Of a DNA stretch of 64,000 bases, positions 1-15,200 are shown piece after piece. The number at the start of each line of letters is the position of its first letter. The first letter of the stretch is position 1. The notes below the pieces were generated by a model, which was not told the origin of the DNA, ran no database searches, and worked only from the letters and a program-made list of their open reading frames with translations. The stretch spans positions 26,450,412-26,514,411 of the forward strand of contig NC_092675.1 of the NCBI RefSeq assembly GCF_964355755.1, read 5' to 3'. This DNA is from Antedon mediterranea. Lineage: Eukaryota > Echinodermata > Crinoidea > Comatulida > Antedonidae. The position numbers were made by a program, and so were the translations under genes.

Positions 1-142
1 GAAGCGCTTTTGTATACCAACAGAATGAAAATTGATTGCATTTGGTTTTTTTAAAAAGTTTTAGCTAGAAAAGCTGTCTTATTACCCTGACGCTCCATTA
101 TAGATACTTATAGAGAATAAATATGTTTTTTTTTTATTTCAG
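1..142 (+). other. 3' end of an ankyrin intron
   Basis: AT-rich sequence ending in a long T-rich tract and AG at 141-142, a good acceptor for the exon at 143. No other feature seen. Confidence 0.8.
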
Positions 143-241
143 GATTACCTGACTCCACTGCATGTGGCTGCACATTGTGGACACCACAAAGTCGCTAAGC
201 TACTCCTGGATAGAAAGGCTAACCCAGATGCCAGAGCATTG
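143..241 (+). CDS. ANK: Ankyrin exon 1 of window: ANK repeat ~11
   Basis: A 99-nt, 33-residue exon, phase 0-0, beginning [15 protein letters not shown]. This is the classic one-repeat-per-exon layout of ankyrin genes. The TPLH turn and the LLL helix end are present. By order it matches repeat 11 of 24 in vertebrate ankyrins. Confidence 0.95.
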
Positions 242-3200
242 GTAAATTTTCATAATTTAAATATAAATTTAACCTTATATAACAAATATATACATTTTTT
301 ACTGTTCAATTTTGAAATAATAACAAAAAGAGAAACTTTCTAAACCATTAAAGTGATAATGAGAAAAAATTATTTTGATAATGCAAATGTATTTTTAGAA
401 TGATATATTTTGAATAATTTTTCAAAATGATACCAATATCTGTTTGCTGATGGAAAAAAGTCAATTTTAATCAGCTCTTCTATAAATCCACACGAATGAA
501 GAATATTCATTATAAAGATATGTCTTAATTTCCCATGGGTTCTTCCAGTCAACTCCTCTTAAGTTTGTGCTGTTGAGCTGTTTGAAATTAACTTCATACA
601 TACAGTATGTGTCGTTAATTGACGATTAGGAATCTGAGCACTTTACTAAGAGAATAATTTACATTTTACATGCAGAATTCAGTCTACATTCAATTAAATC
701 CTGGTCGACTATTATAATTAGGGAACACTCATTAATGGTTTAGTAGGCATTTGTTAATAACAAAGTCTTCTACACCACCACTGAATTTTAAACTCATAAC
801 CAAAATTTAAAAAAAATAAAAATTTAAAAAATAGATAAAAAATTAAATAGCATAAATCATAATAAACATTTTTAATAGCAAAATGCTGACAAACAAAACT
901 GCGAGAAAAACACAACTTTAAATAAATAAACAGAAATAGTTTAATTAAGTAATTAAAAAGTCCAAAATAAATAAAACAAATTAGAAAAGGGATATACTGT
1001 ATCTCAGTGATCTCAAACAACAGCAAGTCAATGACTATAGAACCGTCTTAAGAAGACAGTTATTTCATAATGAGCAAAAACACACCCATGTTTTACAAAA
1101 ATCAATGAACTCACTACTGACAGCATTTTTATATTTTCAATTGATGATATACTTAGCTACTGTACTACTGTATTTATAACAAGAGTTTTCATACATACTT
1201 TTTTAACAAATGCTTAGTGTTTAATAATTATGAATTCAAATTTAATAAGATTTAATTCTCAAGACTAAAATTTAATATATTAGTAAATCTGAAATATGTA
1301 AATGTGAAGCTACCATAAGGTAATAAACACAGCAATTTAGCTCATTTTTCAACAAGAATTTTATGTACAAACTAATGATCGTTTCCTAATGATGACATCT
1401 TCGTATAATGACTGTGTTTATTCCTCCGCACATCGGTAATAAGTTTTTTCTTGTTTAATCTTCGTAGAATGGATTCACCCCATTGCACATTGCTTGTAAG
1501 AAGAATCGTATCAAGGTTATTGAACTTCTACTCAAGTATGGCGCCTCCATTCAGTCAACAACAGACGTGAGTTCATTACAAACATGTTAGCCAATGAGAA
1601 TTTGTTGTTGATTAAGCAATGATAATGATTATGAGTTGAAGATGAAAATTGTGCTGAATGTGAAAGTGATGAAAACAAGTTTTCAATATTGGTAGTGATT
1701 GTTTTAGCTAGAAATGAAGAAGTTTAAAAAGGGGGTGGGGGTACGCTACTGCTATATCCCTCAAACCCTCACATCTAGCTTATTATTCTTCACATTTTGT
1801 GACTGTTGACCAATGTGATGTAGTTTGTGATCTTCATCTTATACAGAGCTTAACGGTATAAATTAGTTTGAAAGACATTATCTAAAATAACGTTAATGTT
1901 AATCTTTGAATACAAAAATGATCTGGAAAATAAGAAAAGTATGTTATCACTTCAGATACTAAAACTAAAATACTATAATAGCCCAGCGCTTTAACTATAT
2001 GCAATACATACTAACTTCATCATCCTGGTTACTATATTTATGTAGTAGTCTGATATCATACTTGATAAAAGGACAAAGCTGTATAATTTCTTTGTCTTGC
2101 TTTTCAGTCTGGTCTAACTCCACTTCATGTAGCAGCCTTCATGGGAAATGTCGGAAACACTCTGTTCTTACTGAAGCACGGAGCCATAATTGATGAACCA
2201 AATGTGGTAAGTAACAAATGATGCCTTCTTAGTAATCAATTATTGCTATTTAGTGATGTTGACATACAGATTTTGATACTAAACATCGCTTTACATCTTG
2301 TTTAAATTTTTTCGTTGTAAATCGATATTTAAAAAATTACATTTATCTTTTATTAGTAAATTATTCAGTCCAGTTTTTGGGAGAATTTATTGAATTAATT
2401 AATTATTACAACCAATAATAATTATTATTTTCTAGGCCCTTTCTATAATGTTATTTACCATTGTTGTTAATAGCTTCTTGATAAAAATTGTAATGTCTTG
2501 TTTTGGAAAAGTTACTTAAGATTCAATCTTTATTAACATTTTTAGCGTGGAGAAACACCACTTCATCTTGCCGCTCGTGCTAACCAGATCGAAATCATGC
2601 GAATTCTCCTGAACAGTAAAGCTGTGGTCGACGCCAGAGCACATGAGAACCAGACACCCTTACACATCGCAGCTCGTCTGGGCAACGTGGAGGTTGTTAC
2701 CCTCTTGCTAGAACAAGGGGCCAATCCAGATTCTCAAACAAAAGACTTGTACACAGCGCTGCATATTGCTGCACGGGAGGGCAAGAAGGACGTTGCTGCT
2801 GCTCTTTTAGAGCATGGCGCGTCCCTCTCAAAGAAAACTAAGGTCAGTTAATAATAATATTATAAATAAAATAATAAAGATTTTTTTGAGGGGGTTACAA
2901 TACCACCCGATATCATTGAAAATGATCTGAAACTGAACTCATTTTGATTGAAAAGGAAATGTGATTTGAAGACATTAATATATGAACCATAATAGTAGTG
3001 CATTTGTTATTAGCAAATGGTGTCCCTTATATTATAGGTTCTTGGAGAAACTCATAGCTTATTGATACAAGTTTATTTATTGCTATTAAAACAATCAATA
3101 GTATTGTATAGAAGGCAACACTTTATCATTGAAGATGAAATAATTTATGGATTTATTAAATTCTATAGTATATTTGTATTCTCATATTTTTCAGAATTGG

Positions 3201-6200
3201 TTTTGTAATACATACATTATATCTTGTACTCTTTATATGGATTATATCTGATGATTTTAATTAACTTATATCATTTATTGATTTAATTTTTGTTTATGTA
3301 ATTGATTTTGTCATTTTAATTTACAGAAAGAATTCACTCCATTGCATGTCGCTGCCAAATATGGTCGTTTGGGCGTCGCCTCTCTGCTGCTCAGACATTG
3401 TGCATCCCCTGATGCCAAAGCCCAGGTAAGTCACAACAAAAGCAACATTTAGTCACAGTGAAAGCAAGTTTCTGCATATGTTATGTGTGGCACTGGGACT
3501 ACTTGTATAGTAGGTTTGATAGTGCAGGTGATCACAAATTTACAGTAGACAGTAGATAATGAGAGATCTAACTCCAATATGAAGAAAAAGTCTGTGGATA
3601 TTATTCACATTCATTCAACTCACATAAATATTGAGAATTTAACTTAACTCAATAAATATTTAAGTATTTCTCTTAAATTGTATTCACTTATATAAGAGAT
3701 TTTTCTTAATTTTAAGTGTTTCCCTTAACCTAAGTGTGAATGTTGAATACGGCCACTGGATCCTACCTTACTTGGTTACAGTGCTAATTGTCCCCACCTG
3801 TAGCAGGTAGACCAGTAGTAGTTGAGAGAATCTGAATGCTGGGCTTGGTCTTGGCAATCCAGAGTTCCAGGCTAACCTAATTTCTAAGAATTCTAAGAAT
3901 CATGTTTTAACAGTTTGGTATCTAAACAAAATAACTAAGACTTTGATTTGTTTTCTTCTAGAATGACCTAACACCCCTCCATATTGCAGCCCACTATGAC
4001 CATGTAGACGTTGCCATGTTGCTGTTAGACCAGAAAGCTTCACCAATCTCAGTTGCTAAGGTACTATGGAATATTGGTTAAGATACCTGATTATCATTGG
4101 CGATATATTTTAATTACAAAATCTAAGTCTAACAATTAAATTATGTATTTTAATGACATTGTTTTCAATGAATTTTAATCAAATGAGCAAATCATTTTCT
4201 AGTAATTCTGACAACATATTTTTTAGGGTGTGATTAAATTCTCAAGCTAAATTTCTAGAGAGATAATCGGTAAATTACATTAAAGGAAGCATCGTTTAGG
4301 ATTCATTAATATTAATGAGGAAACTCATCTAATGCTAATTTAAATAACAATAGTCACTGCAAATAATTAACATCCATTCATTACATCTGCTGTTACTTCT
4401 TAGGAAGATCATTAACCTTAGAAATGTACTCTTTAAATGCATATATGGTGAATGTAAGTTTCGTTTTGTTTCTTTTCGCTTACAATTCTCAAATTTTGGA
4501 CCAAAAAAAAGTTCATAGCATTTGAAATATTGAACATTCAATAGTACCATAACTATCACTTTTCCATTCATTAGAACAAATTCTGAATGGCATGTGATAT
4601 TTATTGATGAATCAAGGATACACTAAAGTGTTATATGTGTTATAATGTGATTTACTCATTTGTTCTTTCTTTGTAGAATGGATTTACACCACTCCACATT
4701 GCAGCCAAAAAGAACCAGATTGAGATAGCAACAACGCTTCTGGAATACAATGCCGACCCTAATGCCGTCACCAAGCATGGAATCAGCCCAATCCATCTAG
4801 CAGCACAAGAAGGCCACACAGATATGTTAAGTCTGTTGCTAGAGAAAGGTGCTAGACCTGCTATTACAGCCAAGGTACAGTCTATTACATACATACTTAC
4901 ATATTTAAAATTTCTGGTTTTGGTGGAAACTTTACTATTGTATTGTGGGATCTTGATTTCATATCGTCTGTGTTGACAGCAGGCAGGAGTATGTGCGTAA
5001 AATGTTGTTATCCAAGGTTTTGTTTTTTTGTCATTTGTAAACAGTATCATTTAAATTCACATTGTGGTTATAGAAATGTGTACTTTCTTCTCCCTATAAA
5101 TTCAGTATTATTATCCCCCCTTTTCTCTTCTCAAATCCTTAAGTTTATGTCCATTTTATTCATTATTTGTCTTTTGTAATATATGTTGCCATTAACATTT
5201 TGATTTGATTTTTGAAATAGAATGGTCTAACCCCCCTCCATTTGGCCGCACAAGAAGACAAAGTCAACTGTGCCTCCATCCTAGTCAAAAATGGTTCAGA
5301 GATTGATCCCAAGACGAAAGCAGGTTACACACCACTCCATGTTGCTTGTCACTATGGCAACATAAAGACCGCAACATTCCTTCTCCGTAAAGGTGCAGAT
5401 ATAAAATCAAAGACAAAGGTATGTTTAGAATGTTAGTTTACGATATCTTTCAATATTGTATTGCACCAGTTCAACAATAGATGAAAATTATAATTATTAT
5501 GTTTTGTTTCTTCCCTCCAGCATGGCAACACTCCACTTCATCAAGCGGCACAGCAAGGTCATGTCGGGGTCATCAATCAGTTGTTGGAGAATGGAGCCGA
5601 TCCAAATGAAACAGCGAATGTAAGCATTGCTAATAATAAATTTTGATTCATATAAATCAAGATTACTAGATCAGAGATTTATTTCTTTGTGTTTCAAGGA
5701 TTCATTTTATAAAATGTTTTCATAGGTTTGGAAAATATGACATCTATTTGTTTTCCTAAATTAAAGTTTCCTCAACTATGGTAAACTGCTTAATTACAAG
5801 AAAATAATAATTTTTTTATCATTTACAGAATGGATACACACCATTAGGAGTTGCGAAACGATTAGGGTACATCTCTGTTATCAACACTCTAACCACTGTG
5901 ACGACCCGTACAGAGACAACGACCATCACCACCACGGTATGTTGAAAGTAATGTTACACTTCGGTGTAAATTCAAATCAATTTAATTAATCAAACATTTA
6001 ATGTTATATTTAATTTACCAAATCCTTTGTTTTAATTTGAGCAGACGACAGAGGAAAAGTTCAAAGTTCAATGTCCAGAAATAATGGTGGTAAACTTTAT
6101 GTCAGAAGATGAAGATGAAGGTGAGAACTTTTGTTTTCTTTTGTTATGTGAATATATAAAATATAATATATGAAATATGATAAACGCTGAAGATGTCTTT

Positions 6201-9200
6201 TTATGACATTTATGCTTTTTAGAAAACTCATCTTTCTGTGTCAACCATCAATATTTTTTTCGGATGGAATGTATTTTAGCTTTTCATATATTTGCTGTAG
6301 GTGTTTTATATATACATACTGTATATTATTACATTGTGTACATTTGTGATTACATACACTACAATGCTAGTCACTTGCTAAAATTATAGAACTGTTGCAT
6401 CATTGGTTTAAACAATGTTTCAACTCATACAAATGTGTGTTAAACAATTACATAGCTGATATCATTTACATATTATTAGTATTTTGTTAGGTCATTGCTG
6501 CTATTAGTTATTCTTGTTGCAATCTGTATATAGTTTGCTATTGATGTATGCCTCACTGTCACATATATTGTGATAATTTATTATTTATTTATTTTACTTT
6601 TTTTTATACCTTTATTTATTTTCAAATTATGTAAAAGAAAATATGATTGAATATCAGTTACCAAAATTGTTATTCCTTATTGGTTTTGTTTTGCTTAAGA
6701 AATAATTTTGTATGCATTTATTAAAATCACGATTATTATTTCATTTATACTTTTGTTTGAACATTTTATTTTTGTGAATTATTAGAACATTTTTATTTTT
6801 GTTATGTCATTCCCACGTTTACTTATAAACTCACTTTAGCTTTTATTTTTATTAAACTGATTTTAATCCCATTCCTTTCCTACATGTAAATGTGTTTGTA
6901 TCATCAACATTTTCAATAACTTTAGAGGAAGAAAGTGGTATGTCTTGTCCTATATTTTATTATATATAAAAACACATATTTATGTTTATTTACTATTGTG
7001 GTATTTTTAACACATTTTCTCCATGTTTGTATTGTGGCGCACATAAATTTTAAAAAAACAGCTCATGTTGCAATTTGCCTTGAGGTCATCAGATTTCACT
7101 TTAACTTTACTAAATAAATTATTAATGCATACAATTCAATGACAAAAAAAAACTCATTTTTAAACTGCTTGAAGGTATTATAATACCATTATAATTTCCA
7201 AAATTAACAATGTTTCAAAAATCTAAAATTGAGAATTGAATGTTGCCTAGCTCTAAAATTTATTTCTGTTTTTTTTTTCATTTTACATTTTTGATTTAGC
7301 TTTGCTTATTTTAATTTGTATCTTCATTGAGATCCAGTCCCACATTGTAATTTGCCTTTGGATTTATAAATTAAGAGAATAGTTATGAATTTTAGCTTAA
7401 ACTTTTACCATTACTATAATAAGAAGCTTTCAACTTTTCAATGACAAGTTTGGCAATTCTGTGTCAGTTGTTGCAGCCAATTTGGATGTAATTTAACTTT
7501 GTGGCTTATGGTCGAAGTGTAAATTAAATTTTACTGAGAGCTGGATGATGACTTAATTCACAAAAGTCCTACAGTAGGTCCTAATTTGTTCCACAAATTA
7601 AAATGTCTTTTTTTTAGTTATTTAAACTTGTTGTACATTGCAACTAACGATCAAAAACTGACTACCTCAAGGCAACCTACATATTAATGCTATTTATGTG
7701 TTTATAGTGATTTAAAATGTTTTTTAGTGGTGTTATTTGGTGTACATTGTTCATGTCAACAAAGCATGCTTAATGATGCTTTATTTTTATAGCACTAACA
7801 TGCCTGTTTATTTCCTGTTATTTTTGTTTACTCGCACAAATAATAATCTGATTTCTATTGTTTAAGTAATAGTCCAATATCAATTAGTTATTGAATTAAA
7901 AAATAAATAAAACCTGGTGTTTAAAATAGGAAATTATGAATCTAATTTTGAATAACAAATTTTGTATTGCCATTTTTTGTGTATAATATAACAGCAATTA
8001 AGTTTTGTTTTGGGATGGTAGACAAAGGAGGCAAATGAACAAACATTGTTTGTTAATTCCCTGTTTTTTTCGTCTTCCATCCGGAAACAAAAACTTATGC
8101 TATTAAGCTTTGATTACAGTAATACTGATCTGTGATACCATAGGTATCCATTATGTAAGACATAGGGATGGTATAGTGTTATATTCTTTACAATGGAAAA
8201 TAGCTCTAGATACATCATGTATGCCATTTATACTTCCTTGGCTAAGGTAGATAGTCTACAATACAGGTACTCTAACTATAGCATGCTTTTATTATTCTAA
8301 CAATAACATAATATTATTTCTAATTAATATTCTTTGTTCCCCTGTACTTAATGACATGTTTGCAAAAGAATTGAGCTGATACATATAATTGGAATAAACA
8401 TGCTTAATGTGAACCAAGCCCATAACAAAGGAACTAAATTATTTGTAATATTTTTGCCATATAATTATAAAATAATAATGCAATGTAGATTAGCGTGGTA
8501 TTTATTAACACATTGTTATTTCTAATACTAATGTCTTTAATATTAACCAAGTGTTGTTTTAACTAAATTCAATAGATTTGATACTAATGGTACAGATATA
8601 TGCATGATACATTTAACACTTTTGATTATTTAAATTATGTGATTATAGCACATTACACAGGGTCTTATCTATCCTCATGGTATTTAATTTATCATTGTGA
8701 TAATTGTAATTAATAATCTGTTGTTTTGTATATGAATTGATTATTTGATTAACATTCAATTGATTATAATAATAATAATCTGTTTAGATAGTACACATTA
8801 TTAGTTACAACACATTAATGTTGTTGTTTAAATCCAAGAAATAATTCTGACGGCAATAATACCAGAGTGCATACATATAATGTTATTTGAATAAAGTATA
8901 AATTATAGAGGAGTTCTAAAACTAACTACAATCTATACATTATCCACTAAAATAAATTGATAACTCATACACTTCAAATAAGATATAGCCATAACACCTG
9001 AACGAAATAACACCATAATAAATTAAATATGATAGTAAAAAAAAACAGCACATCATAGAGAGAAGAAACAATTGTTCATTCTAATACACATTGTTTAATT
9101 ATAATGCTGTTTTTCTAGGTGATGACATATCAATGACAGGAGACCATGGAACCCTTACAGCTGATGAGATCCGAACCTTAGGGGATGACTCTATCGTACG

Positions 9201-12200
9201 AGATAACCGTTACCTAGAACAGGATTGGCTGGGAATGGATCCAGTAAGTTCAAATTCATATGAATTATTGAAATGATATTAAAACAAATCTTAGATCCCA
9301 GATTATCCTAGATTAATTGAAATTGAAGCCAGGTATATCATACAAATTAAAGGAACAGCCTAACAAGTTAGCTTGTTTAAGGAACGGCCTCTTATTAATG
9401 ACAGACTTTCCAATTATATGCCACTTTCTGAGGTATAAATTAAGGGAAAGGTTAGGTAACCTTTAATTAAAATGTAAAGGATGAGGATGACCTGTATATT
9501 AAAGTCAGTAATTCAAATAGCTACAAAATTTGTACAAAATATGTTTTTTTCTTTGTTCAGGATATGAAGTACTATTCTGGGGCTGGATCTCTCTCAGGTC
9601 ACTACCGTAAATCCTACACACCATCCCGAGCCAGTACCCTGGGCCGTAATGAAGACAGCCTGATTGGTCAAGACATTATGGAAGGAGAAGTAGTCACATC
9701 CACTTCACAACACGTAGCTCATTCTGCCGCGCCTATGTCTTTCTCAACACCAAATAATCGCAATGTGATTCTTAGCCCAGATGATGCTTGTCCTTCATTC
9801 AATGGAAGCGATGGCCGTTCTACACCTCATGTATCTAATCACAGCTCTATGCAGTCTGGGTAATTATTCATTCAGCAATCTGTAAACATATGTAGGATGT
9901 ATGAAAATTGAATTATAATTTAAGATCTTATGTTAGTACTGTATGCGGTCATCATCTTCTATATATAAATTTACGTAAGGGCAAAATTCTGTAAATCGCG
10001 CGTTATTTCTAGAATGTGTACTCGATGGTATGTAAAGTTGGTCATAATCTCGGTACTGATTTTAACCACCTGATGTAACCCTGTTTACTAATTAAATTTA
10101 GTTAGATAATTAGTTATTGACAATTAAAACGAATTTAGGTTCAACCATTTGCCCCAAATAGGGGTGTTTTCCGATCGTGGTATACACTGTCTAATGGATG
10201 TCCTCATGAAAAATACCTGTACACAATAATACGAGGATACTTCGCATTTTCCTATCTCCTCCTACGATAATTGTTTTTAATAGCTGAAAACCGGTTGAAC
10301 AGCTCGAGTAGAGTATCATAATGTTGAAGACAGGCCGATTTTCTTTAAAAAATACTATTTTGATAGATTTAATATACGTTTATACAAATGTATTGATTTG
10401 CGATGAATGGAACATTCCAAATTATTTGGTTTAACCATGCTTGCATACCTCCATGATTTAACACAAGTAGGTCAATTTATGGGCCCTTTGAGAATAAACA
10501 TAAATAGTATTGTAAACCTATACAATACTGTAAATAGGTATTAACCACTTTTGATAGCCATTTGAATCGCAAATTTCTTATTGTGTGCGTTGGTAGGCCT
10601 ACTGTTTATTATAATATAAACAAATATACTAATAAACTTTATTACTGTGAGTGTGGGTAGCCCCTACTTTTAGATTATAAACACATAATAATATAATACT
10701 TTATTACTGACAGTTGCTTCTCAACGTTTGTATTGATTAATAATTACAAAAAATATAAACGTCGTGGTGGTGTATCGTTACATGTACTTTACTATTTCAA
10801 TCGACTATGACAGTGACAATTTTAACAGTTATTAAATCGGAAATGTTTTACTCTATTTAGTGTTATGTTATTTATAGGCCTATTAAAAAAAAAACCCAAC
10901 CCTCAATAATGTTAGATACAAAATACAAATTGGGTTTGTTTAAATGAGTCCAAATGAAACATTTGGACTCATTTTGTGAGAAGTTTCTCTTTTGGAAGTA
11001 ATTCGCACGGTGCTAATTTTGGTTGACTACATAAATACATAAATAAATGTTTTATAGTCATGCGGTACGTAGGCCTACATTTTGAAATCGCCAGTTTTTT
11101 TACGCTGAAATTACTATGTATTCGAGAACCATATGTGGGCACGACCTAGATGGTACGCGAGCGAAGCGAGCGTGCCATCTAGTCATATAAAATGATAATT
11201 AAAACTAATACCACTTTTGTTAAATGTAAGTAGTATTTTGTCAATGTATACATGTATTTTACATTAATTTTTATATGAAATAATTGCACTACAAGCCATT
11301 TTTATAGCAGTTTTATCCAATGTTTTATGTTTTAAATGAATAAACTAATCATATTATTAAGTGAACATCCAGTATTCACAATAAGTTCAAGTAATTAGTT
11401 TTATTTGCCAAAATACTGAATTAAATTTGTTTGTTTACAGTTTCTTAATCAGCTTTATGGTGGATGCCCGTGGTGGTACCTTGAGCAGCTGCCGCATGCC
11501 CGGTATGAGAGTAGTCGTACCACCAAATAAGGCAACTGGACCTACAAGAGTCACTTGTCGTCTGGTTAAACACAGCAAGCTGATAACGCCACCGCCAGTG
11601 ATGGAAAGTGAAGCACTAGCTAGTCGCGTCATTGAGGTAGGCCCATCAGGGGCCCAGTTCCTCGGGTTAGTATTCCTATACTTATTTATACTATACTCCT
11701 ATTTTCAAAGCAATATAAATACCTTATTATAGTATTCACCTTCATCCTAAAAATAGTTTAATTGATATTATTCATCATGTATATTGTTCTCATGTCACCA
11801 ATTAAAATTAATATATTATTAATCATCACGTAGTCACAAAGTTTTTCTTTGCTTCATATTCAATGGCTCAATTTATAAGAGTTTTCTCGTAAATATTGTG
11901 TACAATACTTTCTCTTTTTAAATAATTCAACTTATGAAGAAACTTTATTGATTAATGTATACCTGTATGTCTATGTATGTCTACAAATCTCTGTAAAAGA
12001 CACATGGAGGTAAACCTTTTTTATAATTGTGTTGACGCAGCGGATTGGGGAATAAACAACTGACTTATCCCCCACTGAGCGATGGAGAATCGCTCGTCAG
12101 TCGCATCCTTGAGATGGGCCCAGTGTGCGAGAAGTTCTTAGGGTATGTTTGATGGCGAGCAGCATGGACCTTCACAATTTTATATATTCTGTGGATTATG

Positions 12201-15200
12201 GTTCCTTGAATTTTCTTTTGATACTTTCTTTTAGTGATTTGTTTTCATTCCAGTGGTGTAAAAATGTTCTCACTAAGTAATGTGCTCACTAATCAAATGG
12301 CAATAAAATTCATTATTTTAACCATTCTCAAAATAATGAACATTTTGATAAGTTTTACCATTTCTGGTTCTTAACACTCACCCGATAGATCACATTTAAA
12401 GAAACATTTTACCATTGAAATTATCATCATTATCACAGTACTGCATTATCACATAATTTATAGATACATGATCACATCATTGAACAATTATCATTTTCAC
12501 CATCACACCAAATGGTTAATTTTGTTTGTAATTAAATGGCAATAAAATACATTATTCTGACCATTCTCAAAATAATGAAAATTTTTATATGTTTTACCAT
12601 TTCTGGTTCGTAACACCAACCGATAGATCACATTTAAATAAACATTTTCCCATTGAAGTTATCATTATCACAAAATTTATAGATACATGATCACACCATG
12701 GTCCTGGAGGAATTATTTAGGAATAATTCCTCCATAATCTCACTGTCACCAAATGGTTAATTTTGTACGTATTTGTCACTGTCATGTTTACATTACTGTA
12801 CCATTATTGTTGAGATCATCTATTATACCAAAGTTCTGTACTATACCTTGTACTATAATCAAATAAACCCCTGATTTTATGTATTATATATTTTTATAGC
12901 ATTTTTATATTGATTTTTTTTTTCAGCATGTGTTTTTGTCAATTTCCTTCACCTTGTTTTGTGTATAATTGTTTCTATGGTTTCAAATCTAATGTATTTG
13001 ATTATAAAAAGTCCCTCAACAAAATATTTTTCTTTCTTTCTAGTGAATATATTTTTTTTCATTTACAAACTAATGCAACTTGTAATTTGTAATACTGTTC
13101 TTTCTTTTCCATTTTAAATCTTGTGATTTTAACTATCATGTCGTACATTAAGTGGAAGTGATCAGCACTGGGAATAATTGTTTAAGTCACAAACTTGTTC
13201 CTATTTTCTTAAAGTAGCCATCTTTGGAATGTTGTTGGAACAATTTTAATATTTTTGTTCTGTAAAAATTGTTATTCACTTTTTTGTGTTTAAATATGAA
13301 TGCAAACAACACTAAATATTGTATTACTATTTTTATCATTTGTACTATTATTTTTATATAATATAATATAAATGATTGAGTTTTTTAGACAATAATGTTG
13401 TTTTGATGTTTAATAGACCAGTACTGCTGGAAGTGCCGCATTTTGCTTCGCTGAGGAACGGTGAACGCGAGATTGTTGTGTTGCGTAGCGATACCGGAGA
13501 TACTTGGAAGGAACACTCTCTCAATTCTACAGAAGAAGAGGTTGCTAAGGCATTGGATGGTTACAAAGGCGATGGTATGGCAAACGCATATTTCCTTTTT
13601 GTTCTTTGTTTAGTCTACCTAATCTGTACCAACCACATGATAATAAGATAAGATAAATCTTTATTGTCATGACCACAACAAGGCGAACATGAAATTTGTT
13701 TTCCTTGATGCTTAAATTACACACACAATACAGAAAAATATAACACTTAACAAAGTTAACAATGGTCTTTAAGTTTTCATTACACAAGTTAGCTTCAATA
13801 ATTATTTTAAAATTAATTTTTGTTTTCTTCTGCAGACAACAACATTGGTAATGAAAGAGTGTGCCGCATTTTGACAAAGGATTTCCCACAATACTTTGCC
13901 ATCATTTCAAGAATTCACCAAGAGACCAATTCGATCGGAACAAACGGTGGTGAATTGAAATCTGCAGTTGAACCAAACGTCACCGCAAGCTTCCCTATGG
14001 GTACACTTACTAAGAAAATTAAAGTTGGTCTACAGGTAATAAATTGCATTTTCTTATTAAAAAGAAAACCCTAAAATAAAGGTAGTTGATCCAAATGTAT
14101 TTATTCCAATTTCAATCACACTAATTTGGAATCATCAACTGAAGGTGTCCTTTTAGCCTTCTCCCCAGAAAAATACAAATACATATTTGAACCTGTGCAA
14201 AAATACTTGTTGACTGCAAGCTTTTAGACTTTTAACCTTTCACCTTTGTTTACAGGTTCAACCAGTTCCACATGAGGTCGTAAAGAAGGTACTAGGTAAC
14301 CGTGTTATGGTTAGTCCTATAGTGACCATTGAACCAAGACGCCGCAAATTCCACAAGCCAATCACTGTCACAATTCCTGTGCCTACCGCTTACAACCAAG
14401 GCATGATCAATGGCTATGGAAGTGATTCTCCAACTCTCCGTCTATTGTGCAGTATCACAGGTATAGAAATTACAACTTTTGCAGTGAGGATACCTGTCTA
14501 CAAGCCTACAGCTCTGTCTACACTATCAAACTAGTGATATGCCCAAATATGACAGTGATATGTTGTCATCGTCTCCATATATGGACAAATCACATTTTGT
14601 TGTCACATAAAATTTGGTAATTGTAGACAGAGCTTAAGAAATAATGTCCCTTGTACCCTGAATAGACCCTTCAAATAGGAGTTAGTCAAAGTGTTTAAAC
14701 GTAAAATACATTTTTTTTCTTTATTGTCCCCTAAATACGGGTGTTTTATTGTGTTAACATTTTGCTAAATTCTCCATTGCACCTATGAATCATAATGTTT
14801 TTCATCCAGATGGCACATTAAGAATGTAAATTTTTATTCCAGGTGGTACAGCACCTGCCCAATGGGAAGACATTACAGGTTCCACACCTCTTTCATTCTC
14901 ACAAGACTGCTGCGTGTCATTCACAACCACAGTATCAGCCAGGTTAGTGTTCCAAATTATTTACACAACACACATTTTTTGATAATTGAGTAGCTATAAA
15001 TGCATGTGGATGCTAATAAAAGAATAATTTAAATCACTATATTTAAGTATTACTATTTGGTGACTTTAAGATTGTGTTTATGTAGAGTATATATAGAACG
15101 ATAATTAATGATGGTTAATGATATTTTTTTATCTTAGATTCTGGTTAATGGATTGCAAAGAGATCGATCAGGCAAGCACCTTTTCAAGAGAGTTGTATCA

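Larger units (their letters stand above)
6121..9118 (+). other. Intron, 3.0 kb, containing the microexon candidate
   Basis: AT-rich. Apart from the microexon (6926-6937) and an imperfect inverted-repeat element (7991-8103), I see nothing. Confidence 0.75.
9860..11440 (+). other. Intron, 1.6 kb, with palindromes
   Basis: Contains a 13-bp perfect inverted repeat (10944-10972), a GC-rich hairpin (11146-11182) and three TAGGCCTA octamers (10594, 10875, 11070). No coding signal. Confidence 0.75.

Noticed and set aside
754-1026. 90-codon antisense frame rich in Phe, Leu and Tyr
   Set aside because: Composition is that of AT-rich intron; no domain or splice support.
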